Part shown: piece after piece, positions 7,957 to 16,138 of the stretch
How the letters are laid out: each line of letters begins with the position of its first letter
Position numbering within the stretch: the first letter of the stretch is position 1
NCBI GenBank assembly: GCA_947624985.1
Contig: CANQMO010000004.1
Location: 50,195 to 114,194 of the forward strand
DNA from: an uncultured Oscillospiraceae bacterium
GTDB lineage: Bacteria; Bacillota; Clostridia; Oscillospirales; Oscillospiraceae
Direction of reading: 5' to 3'
Length of the DNA stretch: 64,000 nucleotides
Notes under the pieces: model-generated
Told to the model about the DNA's origin: nothing
Seen by the model: only the letters and a program-made list of their open reading frames with translations
The model's database searches: none
Position numbers and translations under genes: made by a program

Positions 7957-9759
7957 ATGCATACGATCCTGTCGATCGTCATGGCCATGGTCATGACACT
8001 GAGCGCGTCGCTGAACGTTCTGGGCGTGCGGGACATATTTGACCGGGCCAATGCCCGCGTGGCCGGGACGGACGCGCCTGTCCCGGAGCAGACCGAGGCG
8101 GAGGCGGTCCCTGCCCGGGAGGGTACGGACTGGGCCGACATGGAGTACAGCCACTACGATCCGGAGGCGTTTTATGACCGGACGGACCGGCTGGCGGCGC
8201 TGGCCGAGGGCGAGGACGCCGAGGCGGTGATCGCGCTTTACGACGAGCTCTATGCGGAGTATACCCACATCGACACGCTGGACACCCTGGCGTATATCCA
8301 CTACTGCGACGATGTGACGGACCCGTACTGGTCCGACGAGCGTATCTACTGCGACACGATGCTGGCCGCCGCCGGAGACGGTCTTTCCACCGCCTGTCAC
8401 GCCGTCATGACGGGCCCCTGCGCCGATGCCTTTTCCCGGCATGTGGGCGAGGACGCGGCGGCGGTCTTTGCCGACTACGCCCCCATGACGGACCGGGAGA
8501 CGGAGCTGATGGACCGGGAGACGGAGCTGGTGGACCAGTACTATACCCTCATGGCGGGCGCGGACCAGGTCACATACACCTATCTTGGCGAGACATGGAC
8601 CCAGGAGAAGCTGAACGGCTATCAGGGCACCAATCTGGTCTACAACGACTATGACGGCTATCTGGAAGTGTTTTATGGGCTGCAAAAAGCCGTGAACGAC
8701 ATGGTGGCCCCGATCTTTACGGAGCTTGTGAAGCTCCGGGCGGAGATCGCCGATATCAACGGCTACGAAAACTATGCGGACATGGTCTATGAGCAGGTCT
8801 ATGGCCGGGACTATACCACCGCGGACGCCCAGGCCCTGTGCGACGCGGTGAAGCCGGTGGCGCAGAGCTATTACAGCGACCTGTATTACAGCGATCTGTG
8901 GTCGGCCTCCGGCGCGGTGAGCCCGGCGCTGAGCGCCCAGGAGCAGATCGACGCCCTTGGCCGGATCGTCGGCCAGATCGACCCCATCCTGACGGAGCCC
9001 TGGCAGTTCATGACCGACCACGGCCTGTGCCGCCTCACGGACAGCGCCAATGCCTTTCCCGGCGGCTACACCATCTCCATCAGCGGCTATGACTGCCCGC
9101 TGATCTTCAATTCCATCGCCGGGGACTGCTACGATCTACAGACCCTCTCCCACGAGTTCGGCCACTTCACCAATAACTACTACGCCCCCCTGCCCGATCT
9201 TCTCACCGCCGTGGGCAGCTTTGACCTTATGGAGATACATTCCACGGGGCTGGAGCTGCTGTTCTCGGAATTTTACGACGACATATACGACCAGGGCGCG
9301 GATATCGCCCGATTCCTGGTACTGGGCGGGATGATGGAGTCCGTCGTCGACGGGTGTATCTTCGACGAGTTCCAGCGGCAGGTCTACGCCGCGCCGGACA
9401 TGTCCATCGAGGAGATGAACCGGCTGTTCGCCCGGATCAGCGGCCAGTACGGCGAGTACGTCCCCTCCGGCGAGAATTACGGCTGGGTCTATGTGTCCCA
9501 CACCTTTGAAAGCCCCCTGTACTATATCAGCTACGCCGTCTCCGCCCTGGCCTCCATCCAGATATGGAGTCTGGCCCGGCAGGACCTATCCGCCGGTGTG
9601 GAGGTGTGGAAGGCGGTGCTGAACACGGACGCCTACGCCGACGGGTATATGACCGTCCTGCCGGAATGCGGGCTGCGCCTGTTCACGGAGGAAAACGCCG
9701 TGGCGGAGATATGCGCCCCGCTGCTGGAGGAGCTGGAGCGGCTGAACGCCGCGGCCTGA
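7957..9759 (+). CDS. Secreted M3-family (oligoendopeptidase F-like) metallopeptidase
   Basis: 600 residues. An N-terminal hydrophobic segment (MHTILSIVMAMVMTLSASLNVLGV) suggests export or a membrane anchor. Near residue 400 is SHEFGHFTNNYY, the HExxH zinc motif of peptidase family M3. The expected downstream Glu ligand probably lies in DLMEIHSTGLE, and the substrate-side GENYGWVYVSHTF and SPLYYISYAVSALASIQ blocks follow. M3 enzymes cut short peptides. Unlike cytoplasmic PepF this one carries an export signal and an acidic linker (residues ~40-70), so it probably works at the cell surface. TTTGGAG just upstream is a modest ribosome site. Confidence 0.87.
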   Translation: MHTILSIVMAMVMTLSASLNVLGVRDIFDRANARVAGTDAPVPEQTEAEAVPAREGTDWADMEYSHYDPEAFYDRTDRLAALAEGEDAEAVIALYDELYAEYTHIDTLDTLAYIHYCDDVTDPYWSDERIYCDTMLAAAGDGLSTACHAVMTGPCADAFSRHVGEDAAAVFADYAPMTDRETELMDRETELVDQYYTLMAGADQVTYTYLGETWTQEKLNGYQGTNLVYNDYDGYLEVFYGLQKAVNDMVAPIFTELVKLRAEIADINGYENYADMVYEQVYGRDYTTADAQALCDAVKPVAQSYYSDLYYSDLWSASGAVSPALSAQEQIDALGRIVGQIDPILTEPWQFMTDHGLCRLTDSANAFPGGYTISISGYDCPLIFNSIAGDCYDLQTLSHEFGHFTNNYYAPLPDLLTAVGSFDLMEIHSTGLELLFSEFYDDIYDQGADIARFLVLGGMMESVVDGCIFDEFQRQVYAAPDMSIEEMNRLFARISGQYGEYVPSGENYGWVYVSHTFESPLYYISYAVSALASIQIWSLARQDLSAGVEVWKAVLNTDAYADGYMTVLPECGLRLFTEENAVAEICAPLLEELERLNAAA

Positions 9760-9785
9760 GCGCCCGGAGCAAGAGAAAAAAACAG

Positions 9786-9817
9786 CCGATGGGGACCTGC
9801 TCGCAGGTCCCCATCGG
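9786..9817 (-). terminator. Intrinsic terminator of pgsA
   Basis: A 15-bp perfect stem (CCGATGGGGACCTGC/GCAGGTCCCCATCGG, 2-base loop) is followed on the minus strand by CTGTTTTTTT. It ends leftward pgsA transcription between two convergent genes. Confidence 0.85.
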
Positions 9818-9838
9818 CATAGTAATATCCTTTCGCCG

Positions 9839-10381
9839 TCAGTCGGCGTCGGTCAAAACGTCCTTGTTCTGCCACAGATACACCCCGCCGGACACCACCG
9901 TAAGCGCCGCGCAGAGCCACAGCAGCGCCGCCGCCAGACCGCCCAGCCAGTCCACGTCCACGGCCCGCAGGATCAGGATGGCCGCCAGGGACAGGTCCTG
10001 CACCAGTGTCTTCAGCTTGCCCCAGATGTTGGCGGCCACCACCCGGCCCTGCTCCGCGGCGGACAGCCGGATGCCGGACACGAGAAACTCCCGGAACAGG
10101 ATGATGACCAGCGCCACAGGCGGGATCAGCCGCTCCGGGATCAGCACGATCATCACGGAGTAGTTGAGGATCTTGTCGGCCAGCGGGTCCATGAACTTGC
10201 CGAAATTGGTCACGAGGTTCCGGCTGCGGGCGATGTGCCCGTCGGCAAGATCCGTGAGCGACGCGGCGATGTACATCACCGCGGCCAGCCAGGCGCACAC
10301 CGGGCCGCTCAAGAGCAGGAACAGCACCATCAGCGCCGTCATGGCGATCCGGGCCAGGGTCAGTTTGTTGGGCAGATTCAT
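9839..10381 (-). CDS. pgsA: CDP-diacylglycerol--glycerol-3-phosphate 3-phosphatidyltransferase
   Basis: 180 residues from ATG 10381, with AAAGGAGGG seven bases upstream; the GTG six bases earlier is less likely. The CDP-alcohol phosphatidyltransferase signature D-x2-D-G-x2-A-R-x8-G-x3-D-x3-D is present as DLADGHIAR followed by FGKFMDPLADK. Several membrane helices follow, ending in a short cytoplasmic tail. The enzyme makes phosphatidylglycerol-phosphate, the precursor of phosphatidylglycerol and cardiolipin. It is monocistronic here, between convergent and divergent neighbours. Confidence 0.93.
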   Translation of the reverse strand: MNLPNKLTLARIAMTALMVLFLLLSGPVCAWLAAVMYIAASLTDLADGHIARSRNLVTNFGKFMDPLADKILNYSVMIVLIPERLIPPVALVIILFREFLVSGIRLSAAEQGRVVAANIWGKLKTLVQDLSLAAILILRAVDVDWLGGLAAALLWLCAALTVVSGGVYLWQNKDVLTDAD

Positions 10382-10468
10382 GTCCACCCTCCTTTACAGC
10401 CTTTGTGATTCGCACCCACATTTTAGTAGACCCTTGCGCAGCTGTCAAGCATTATGGAGATTTCTTCC

Positions 10469-10496
10469 TTTACAAGCGCCCAAAAAACATTATAAT
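10469..10496 (+). promoter_or_regulatory. Promoter of gluQ, predicting a leaderless transcript
   Basis: TTTACA (10469-10474), a 16-base spacer and TATAAT (10491-10496). The ATG of gluQ starts only six bases after the -10 box, at the expected transcription start, and there is no Shine-Dalgarno. Confidence 0.75.
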
Positions 10497-10502
10497 AGTG
10501 GT

Positions 10503-11447
10503 ATGGATACGCCGTATGTGGGCCGGTTCGCGCCCAGCCCGTCGGGATACATGCACATGGGCAACCTGCTGGCCATGCTTCTGGCATGGCTGGACAGCCG
10601 CGCCCGGGGCGGGCGGATCGTGCTTCGGATGGAGGATCTGGACCCGGTGCGCACCAGCGCCGAATACGCCCGGGCCATCGCGGACGATCTGCGGTGGCTG
10701 GGGCTGGACTGGGACGAGGGCTACCCGGACCCGGATTTCAGCCAGAGCCGGCGCACGGCTCTCTACGAGGACGCCTTCCGGACACTGGAAGCGATGGGCC
10801 TGGTCTACCCCTGCTGGTGCAGCCGCGCCCAGCGGCTGGCCGCCGCCTCCGCGCCCCACCCCGGCGAAGCCCTGCACGACCCCCGCTGCCGGTGCGCGCG
10901 GCTGACCGACCAGGAGAAGGCCGCCCTGCTGGCCGCCGGGCGAAAGCCCGCCTGGAAGGTCCGGGTCCCGGACGAGACGGTGACCGTGACCGACGGCCAT
11001 TATGGGACCTATACGCAAAACCTGGCCCGGGACGGCGGCGACTTCATCATCCGCCGGGCGGACGGGGTGTTCGCCTACCAGCTGGCGGTGAGCGTGGACG
11101 ACATGCGCATGGGCGTGACAGGGGTGGTCCGGGGGCGGGACCTGCTCAGCTCCGCGCCCCGGCAGGCGTGGCTCATCCGCACCCTGGGCGGCACGCCCCC
11201 GGAATACTGCCATCTGCCCCTGCTCACAGCCGTAGACGGCGGAGAAAAGCTATCCAAGCGTTTGGGCAGTCTCAGCACCCAGGGCCTTCGCAGGACCGGC
11301 ACGCCCCAGGCTCTGGTGGGTCAGCTCGCCTTTCTGGCCGGTCTCCTGCCCAGGCCGGAGCCGGTGTCGCCCCCGGAGCTGCTGCCGGTATTCGACTGGG
11401 ACAGGATACCGAAAGACGACATACCTCTCGATAAGGTCTTTCAATAA
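10503..11447 (+). CDS. gluQ: Glutamyl-Q tRNA(Asp) synthetase
   Basis: 314 residues. It is a truncated glutamyl-tRNA synthetase lacking the anticodon-binding domain, the hallmark of GluQ (about 300 residues). The class I signature is APSPSGYMHMGN (residues 10-21) and the second ATP loop is KLSKR. Zinc-type cysteines are in CWCSR and DPRCRC. GluQ attaches glutamate to the queuosine base of tRNA-Asp. The start is set by homology at MDTPYVGRFAPSPSG, and the upstream frame is non-coding in character. The ATG lies six bases from a TATAAT box without a ribosome site, so the mRNA should be leaderless. It is the first gene of a likely gluQ-galK-galT transcript, an odd partner for galactose genes. Confidence 0.9.
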   Translation: MDTPYVGRFAPSPSGYMHMGNLLAMLLAWLDSRARGGRIVLRMEDLDPVRTSAEYARAIADDLRWLGLDWDEGYPDPDFSQSRRTALYEDAFRTLEAMGLVYPCWCSRAQRLAAASAPHPGEALHDPRCRCARLTDQEKAALLAAGRKPAWKVRVPDETVTVTDGHYGTYTQNLARDGGDFIIRRADGVFAYQLAVSVDDMRMGVTGVVRGRDLLSSAPRQAWLIRTLGGTPPEYCHLPLLTAVDGGEKLSKRLGSLSTQGLRRTGTPQALVGQLAFLAGLLPRPEPVSPPELLPVFDWDRIPKDDIPLDKVFQ

Positions 11448-11468
11448 ATCAACAAAAGGAGTATCCCC

Positions 11469-12749
11469 ATGGAACGCTATGCTCTACGCCAGCGCCTGAC
11501 AGAGGGCGCTCTGAACGAACAGCTTCTGATCCTTTACGGCGCCGCCCGTCTGGAGTCCCAGCGGGCCCGCTATGCCTATGTGCTGGACAGATTCGCCGAG
11601 ACCTTCGGCCATCCGGCGGAGGCGTTTTTCAGCGCCCCCGGCCGCACGGAGCTGGGCGGCAACCACACCGACCACCAGCACGGGCGGGTCCTGGCCGCGG
11701 GCGTGGACCTGGACGATCTGGCGGCCGTGGCCAAAAACGACAGCGGCGTTTTTCGCATCCTGTCCGAGGGCTATCCCATGGTTGAGGTGTCCCTGAACGA
11801 CCTGTCGGTCCGGCCGGAGGAACGCAACACCTCCGCCGCTCTAGTCCGGGGCGTGGCGGCCCGGTTCGCGGAAGCGGGCTGTGACTTCGCCGGCGCCGGG
11901 ATGGATGCCTATGTGGTCTCCGACGTGCCCGGCGGCAGCGGGCTGAGCTCCTCCGCCGCCTTTGAAGTGCTCATCGCCACGGCGGTGAACGACCTGTTCT
12001 TCGGCGGCCGGTCCAGCGCGGTAGAGCTGGCGCAGATCGGCCAGTACGCGGAGAACGCCTACTTCGGCAAGCCCTGCGGGCTCATGGACCAGACCGCCTC
12101 CTCCGTAGGCGGCGTGGTGGCCATCGACTTCAAAGACCCGGCCCATCCTGTGGTCGAGCAGATCGATCTGGACCTGCACGCCGCGGGCCACGCCCTGTGT
12201 ATCCTCGACTCCGGCGCCGGCCACGGGGATCTGACCGGCGAGTACGCCGCCATCACCGACGAATTGCGGGCCGTCAGCCGCCACTTCGGCAAGGAGGTGC
12301 TGCGGGACGTGTCCGAGGCGGAATTCTCCGCCGCCATCCCCGCCCTGCGGGCCGAGGCAGGGGACCGGGCCGTGCTGCGGGCCATGCACTATTTTGATGA
12401 GAACGACCGGGCCCTGGCCCAGTCCATCGCTTTGAAAGCCGGGGACTTTGACGGCTTCCTCCGTCTGGTGGCCGACTCCGGGCGGTCCTCCGCGCTCTAC
12501 CTGCAAAACGTGGTCCCCACGGGCCAGACCGCCAATCAGGAGCTTATGCTCACCATCGCGCTGAGCGGCCACATCCTGGGCGGCCGGGGCGCGGTCCGGG
12601 TCCACGGCGGCGGCTTTGGCGGCACCGCCCAGGCCTTTGTGCCTCTGGACATGCTGGAACAGTTCACGACCGCTGTGGAGGCGGTGCTGGGCAAGGGCGC
12701 CTGCCACGTCCTGTCCATCCGCCCGGTGGGCGGCACAAAGATCGCGTAA
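11469..12749 (+). CDS. galK: Galactokinase
   Basis: 426 residues of the GHMP kinase superfamily. The substrate motif is APGRTELGGNHTDHQHG (near residue 57), a clostridial variant of the usual GRxNxIGEHxDY. The ATP loop is GGSGLSSSAAFEV, and the C-terminal glycine motif is VHGGGFGGTAQAF. It phosphorylates galactose to galactose-1-phosphate, the first Leloir step. AAAAGGAG lies seven bases before ATG 11469, 21 bases after the gluQ stop. galT follows 12 bases later, so kinase and transferase are made together. The longer N terminus (about 50 residues before the signature) is typical of this clostridial subgroup as I remember it. Confidence 0.92.
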   Translation: MERYALRQRLTEGALNEQLLILYGAARLESQRARYAYVLDRFAETFGHPAEAFFSAPGRTELGGNHTDHQHGRVLAAGVDLDDLAAVAKNDSGVFRILSEGYPMVEVSLNDLSVRPEERNTSAALVRGVAARFAEAGCDFAGAGMDAYVVSDVPGGSGLSSSAAFEVLIATAVNDLFFGGRSSAVELAQIGQYAENAYFGKPCGLMDQTASSVGGVVAIDFKDPAHPVVEQIDLDLHAAGHALCILDSGAGHGDLTGEYAAITDELRAVSRHFGKEVLRDVSEAEFSAAIPALRAEAGDRAVLRAMHYFDENDRALAQSIALKAGDFDGFLRLVADSGRSSALYLQNVVPTGQTANQELMLTIALSGHILGGRGAVRVHGGGFGGTAQAFVPLDMLEQFTTAVEAVLGKGACHVLSIRPVGGTKIA

Positions 12750-12761
12750 GGAGCGCACGCC

Positions 12762-14246
12762 ATGATCGATACATACATTGCCGAACTCGTCCGCTACGCC
12801 CTGGACAAGGGCCTCATCGCCGCCGACGACAAAGTCTGGGCCGCCAACAGGCTGCTGGACGCCCTGGGTCTGGACCGCTGGGAGGCGCCGGAGCCGGGCG
12901 CGCCCCGGCCTCTGGAGGATATCCTGAAGGACATTCTGGACTGGGCCGTGGCCAACGGCCGCATTGAGGACGGCGTGGCCAGCCGTGACCTGCTGGACAC
13001 GGAGCTCATGGGCCGGCTCACCCCCCGCCCCAGCGAGGTGCGCCGGGATTTCTGGAAGCGGTATGCCCAGAGCCCCGAGGCCGCCACGGACTGGTACTAT
13101 ACCTTCAGCCAGGACACGGATTACATCCGCCGCTACCGGATCGTGAAGGACATGAAATGGGTCACGCCCACCGAGTACGGCGACCTGGACATCACGGTGA
13201 ATTTGTCAAAGCCGGAGAAGGACCCCCGGGCCATCGCCGCAGCGAAAAACGCCCCGCAGAACGCCTACCCGGCCTGCCAGCTTTGCGTGGAGAACGAGGG
13301 CTACGCCGGCCGGCTCGACCACCCCGCCCGGCAGAACCACCGGCTCATCCCCCTGACGCTGGACGGCCAGGACTGGTTTTTCCAGTACTCTCCCTACGTC
13401 TACTATAACGAGCACTGTATCGTGCTGAACCGCCGTCATGTCCCCATGAAGATAGACCGGTCCACCTTCCGCCGGCAGATGGACTTTCTGCGCCGCTTCC
13501 CCCACTACTTTCTCGGCAGCAACGCGGACCTGCCCATCGTGGGCGGCTCCATATTGAGCCACGACCACTTCCAGGGGGGCCGGTACACCTTCGCCATGGA
13601 AAGGGCACCCGTTGAGACGCCCGTCTGCTTCCCCGGCTATGAGGACGTACAGGCCGGGATCGTGAAGTGGCCCATGAGCGTGCTGCGCATCCGCTGCGAG
13701 GACCCGCACCGGCTGGTGGACCTGGCCGACAGGATACTGGCGGCCTGGCGCTCTTATTCGGACCCGGCGGCGGAGATATACGCCGAGACAAAGGGCGAGC
13801 CCCACAACACCATCACCCCCATCGCCCGGATGCGGGACGGGCAGTTTGAGCTTGACCTGGTGCTGCGCAACAACCGGACCTCGGAGCGGTACCCTCTGGG
13901 CATTTTCCACCCCCATCAGGAACTGCACCACATCAAAAAGGAGAATATCGGCCTTATCGAGGTGATGGGTCTGGCCGTCCTGCCCGCCCGGCTGAAGGGC
14001 GAGCTGGCGGCCCTGGGGGACGTGCTGGTCAGCGGCGGCGACGTGCGCGCCGATGAAGTGCTGGCCAAGCACGGCGACTGGGCCGACGACCTGCGGGAAA
14101 AATACTCCTTCACCGCCGAAAACGTCCTGCCCATATTGCAGGACGAGGTGGGCAAGGTATTCGCCCAGGTCCTGGAGCACGCGGGGGTCTACAAGCGCAC
14201 TGGCGAGGGCCGGGACGCCTTCCTCCGGTTCGTGGAAAGCGTGTGA
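12762..14246 (+). CDS. galT: UDP-glucose--hexose-1-phosphate uridylyltransferase, class II
   Basis: 494 residues, the length of the class II (Firmicute) GalT, which differs from the ~350-residue class I enzyme. Recognisable blocks include YPACQLCVENEGYAGR, NEHCIVLNRRHVPM, GGSILSHDHFQGG and HPHQELHHIKKENIGLIEVMG. It exchanges UMP between UDP-glucose and galactose-1-phosphate, the second Leloir reaction. AAGGAG precedes the ATG. It sits directly after galK; no galE is present in the window. The transcript probably ends at the hairpin with a T tract at 14352-14386. Confidence 0.94.
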   Translation: MIDTYIAELVRYALDKGLIAADDKVWAANRLLDALGLDRWEAPEPGAPRPLEDILKDILDWAVANGRIEDGVASRDLLDTELMGRLTPRPSEVRRDFWKRYAQSPEAATDWYYTFSQDTDYIRRYRIVKDMKWVTPTEYGDLDITVNLSKPEKDPRAIAAAKNAPQNAYPACQLCVENEGYAGRLDHPARQNHRLIPLTLDGQDWFFQYSPYVYYNEHCIVLNRRHVPMKIDRSTFRRQMDFLRRFPHYFLGSNADLPIVGGSILSHDHFQGGRYTFAMERAPVETPVCFPGYEDVQAGIVKWPMSVLRIRCEDPHRLVDLADRILAAWRSYSDPAAEIYAETKGEPHNTITPIARMRDGQFELDLVLRNNRTSERYPLGIFHPHQELHHIKKENIGLIEVMGLAVLPARLKGELAALGDVLVSGGDVRADEVLAKHGDWADDLREKYSFTAENVLPILQDEVGKVFAQVLEHAGVYKRTGEGRDAFLRFVESV

Positions 14247-14258
14247 AAAAAGTCAGGA

Positions 14259-14527
14259 CCACCCGCATAGCGGGTGGCCTGCTCCACCCCTATAAGGGGT
14301 GTTACTGGCTTGGCCTAAAGGCCTACGATACCTCTTTCTTGCGCACACATGCCCTACAGCCAATTTGATTGGCTGTGGGGTTTTCTTTCTTTGCTCTGCG
14401 AGCTCTCATAACTTCTACAAATTTTTGGAACCACGTTTTCTATAACGTCTCCCTATTTCCTCTCTTGCTCATTCCCTGTTCCTGTGCATAGGTATAACCT
14501 TTTTGGCCCCACGGGCATAGCCCGTGG
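14259..14527. mobile_element. Candidate non-autonomous IS200/IS605-type element (hairpin-bounded, no gene)
   Basis: The stretch from the galT stop to 14548 has no gene. It holds three short hairpins with the same ATA loop: CCACCCGC-ATA-GCGGGTGG (14259-14277), CACCCCT-ATA-AGGGGTG (14285-14301) and CCACGGGC-ATA-GCCCGTGG (14509-14527). A GGCCTAAAGGCC repeat (14312-14323) and the terminator hairpin lie between them. Similar subterminal palindromes at both ends without inverted terminal repeats are the hallmark of IS200/IS605 elements and their transposase-less derivatives. No transposase remnant was found, so this is a structural inference, and the exact ends are uncertain. Confidence 0.4.
14352..14387 (+). 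terminator. Terminator downstream of galT
   Basis: CCCTACAGCCAAT (14352-14364) pairs with ATTGGCTGTGGGG (14368-14380) around a TTG loop, with one T-G wobble. It is followed by TTTTCTTTCTTT. It should end the gluQ-galK-galT transcript and lies inside the candidate mobile element. Confidence 0.75.
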
Positions 14528-14548
14528 TTCTTTGTAACAATAGAAAAC

Positions 14549-14578
14549 ACCGGCCTCCGCCAAAAGGCGGAGGCCGGT
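14549..14578. terminator. Terminator of the leftward uvrC-rsmD-coaD operon
   Basis: ACCGGCCTCCGCC and GGCGGAGGCCGGT form a 13-bp stem with an AAAA loop. Leftward transcripts then meet TGTTTTC; rightward they meet CGGTCTTTTT, so it may act both ways. Confidence 0.75.
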
Positions 14579-14595
14579 CGGTCTTTTTATCGGTT

Positions 14596-15108
14596 TTACT
14601 GTTCGCGCTGCTCCCGCTGCTCGGTCTGGGGGGCAAAGCCGCTGCTGGCGGCGGCGCCGCGAAAACGGGAACGGGTCTTGCGGACCATGTCCAGCGCCTG
14701 GGCCATGGACTCCTCCGCGCCCTGCAGGGACTCGGCCACATACGCGTTGGCGCTGCGGCGCAGCTCTCTGGCCTTGTTGTCCGCCGTGGCCACCAGTTCC
14801 TCCGCCCGGGCCTTGGCCGCCCGGACCACCTCCTGCTCGTCCACCAGCTTGCGGGCCCGCTCCTCGGCCATCTTGCGGACGGATTCGGCCTCCTTCTTGG
14901 CGTTGCGGATAAACTCGTCCCGGGCAGACACCAGACGCTTGGCCTCCGCCATCTCCGCGGGAAGCTGCGCCTTGATCTCCTCGATCAGATCCAGGGCCTT
15001 CTCCCGGTCCACCAGGCACTTGTCCTGGCCCAGGGGCACGCCCCAGGCGTCGGAGATCATGGTATAGAGCATTTCGATAAGCTCAAGGATGCCTTCGTTC
15101 TCGTTCAT
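14596..15108 (-). CDS. Coiled-coil protein of the coaD operon, function unknown
   Basis: 170 residues, almost entirely charged helix. From residue ~35 to 140 there is an uninterrupted Ala/Glu/Lys/Arg-rich heptad-like region (KEAESVRKMAEERARKLV, KARAEELVATADNKAREL), and the C-terminal tail ends in Glu/Gln/Arg repeats. Database annotation of such proteins as ATPase subunit E/H-like rests on coiled-coil similarity only. Its ATG overlaps the coaD stop by four bases (ATGA), so it is translationally coupled as the last gene of uvrC-rsmD-coaD. The position after coaD is, as I recall, conserved in related Clostridia, which argues that it is real. No catalytic motif is visible. Confidence 0.75.
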   Translation of the reverse strand: MNENEGILELIEMLYTMISDAWGVPLGQDKCLVDREKALDLIEEIKAQLPAEMAEAKRLVSARDEFIRNAKKEAESVRKMAEERARKLVDEQEVVRAAKARAEELVATADNKARELRRSANAYVAESLQGAEESMAQALDMVRKTRSRFRGAAASSGFAPQTEQREQREQ

Positions 15109-15602
15109 TTCTCTGTCTGCCTCCTGGTTTTTGTTTTCTCTACCACATCCCGGATGATCTCCTGGGGCACCAGCTCGGTAAGGTCGGCGCCGTAGGCGGC
15201 CATCTCCTTCACAACGGTGGAGCTGAGAAACGTATACTTCTCGCTGGACGTGAGAAACAGCGTGTCCAGATCAGGGTTCATCTTCTTGTTGACCAGCGCG
15301 ATCTGAAACTCATAATCAAAGTCCGACACGGCCCGCAGGCCCTTCACGATCACCGCGCCCTCGAACTGCTTGGCGTACTCGGCCAGCAGCAGGTCCGTGG
15401 TGGTCACCTCCACATTGCCGAACCGGGCCGTGGACCGGCGGACCATGTCCATCCGCTCCGGGATGGTGAACATGGGGGTCTTTTCCCGGTTTTTCATCAC
15501 GCACACGATCACCCGGTCGAATATCTTCGCGGCGCGGCGGATGATGTTCAAGTGACCCAGGCTGATGGGATCAAAGCTGCCGGGATAGATGGCTGTGGTC
15601 AT
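15105..15602 (-). CDS. coaD: Phosphopantetheine adenylyltransferase
   Basis: 165 residues, matching the usual 160-165. The N-terminal YPGSFDPISLGHLNII carries the T/HxGH nucleotidyltransferase motif (GHLNI). Further blocks are KGLRAVSDFDYEFQIALVNKKM and the C-terminal LSSTVVKEMAAYG. It adenylates 4'-phosphopantetheine to dephospho-CoA, the penultimate CoA step. Start ATG 15602 overlaps the rsmD stop by four bases, and the downstream gene overlaps by four as well, forming a tightly coupled operon. Confidence 0.96.
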   Translation of the reverse strand: MTTAIYPGSFDPISLGHLNIIRRAAKIFDRVIVCVMKNREKTPMFTIPERMDMVRRSTARFGNVEVTTTDLLLAEYAKQFEGAVIVKGLRAVSDFDYEFQIALVNKKMNPDLDTLFLTSSEKYTFLSSTVVKEMAAYGADLTELVPQEIIRDVVEKTKTRRQTEK

Positions 15603-16138
15603 GTGGCCTGTCTCCTGTATGTGGTCAGGGATATCCTGCCATAGCGGTAAGTCCGGCCCATCTCATAGGGCGCGGCCGCCGGGGGCATGGGCTCGTCCGC
15701 CATGCTCTCTACGATTATTATACCACCAATGTTTATTATGTCAAATGCAAATAGTTTCTGGAGGATCTTGTCGTACAATCCCGCGTGGTAAGGCGGGTCC
15801 ACGAACACCAGGTCGAACTTGCCGCAGCCCTCCAGAAAGCGGAGCGCGTCGGCCCGGATGACGGGCGCGGACAGTCTGCATATCTCCAGATTCTTTTTCA
15901 CCAGCGCCACGGAGGCGGCGCTCTCGTCCACAAAAACGCACTCCTTCGCCCCCCGGCTCAGGGCCTCGATCCCAAGCTGTCCCGTGCCGGCGAACAGGTC
16001 CAGCACCCGCCGGCCCGGCACGTCGAACTGGACGATACTGAATATGGCCTCCTTCACCATGTCGGTGGTAGGCCGGACGGACATGTCCTTCGGCTCCATG
16101 AGCCTGCGTCCCCGGGCCGTGCCCGTTATAACCCTCAT
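15599..16138 (-). CDS. rsmD: 16S rRNA (guanine-N2)-methyltransferase RsmD
   Basis: 179 residues. MRVITGTARGRRL at the N terminus, RPTTDMVKEAIFSI, the SAM-binding VLDLFAGTGQLGIEALSRGA and the catalytic motif DPPYHAGLY are all typical of RsmD, which methylates G966 of 16S rRNA. rsmD next to coaD is a common bacterial pair. Its ATG overlaps the uvrC stop by four bases. The DPPY motif supports N2-guanine or N6-adenine chemistry; neighbourhood and length make RsmD clear. Confidence 0.94.
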   Translation of the reverse strand: MRVITGTARGRRLMEPKDMSVRPTTDMVKEAIFSIVQFDVPGRRVLDLFAGTGQLGIEALSRGAKECVFVDESAASVALVKKNLEICRLSAPVIRADALRFLEGCGKFDLVFVDPPYHAGLYDKILQKLFAFDIINIGGIIIVESMADEPMPPAAAPYEMGRTYRYGRISLTTYRRQAT

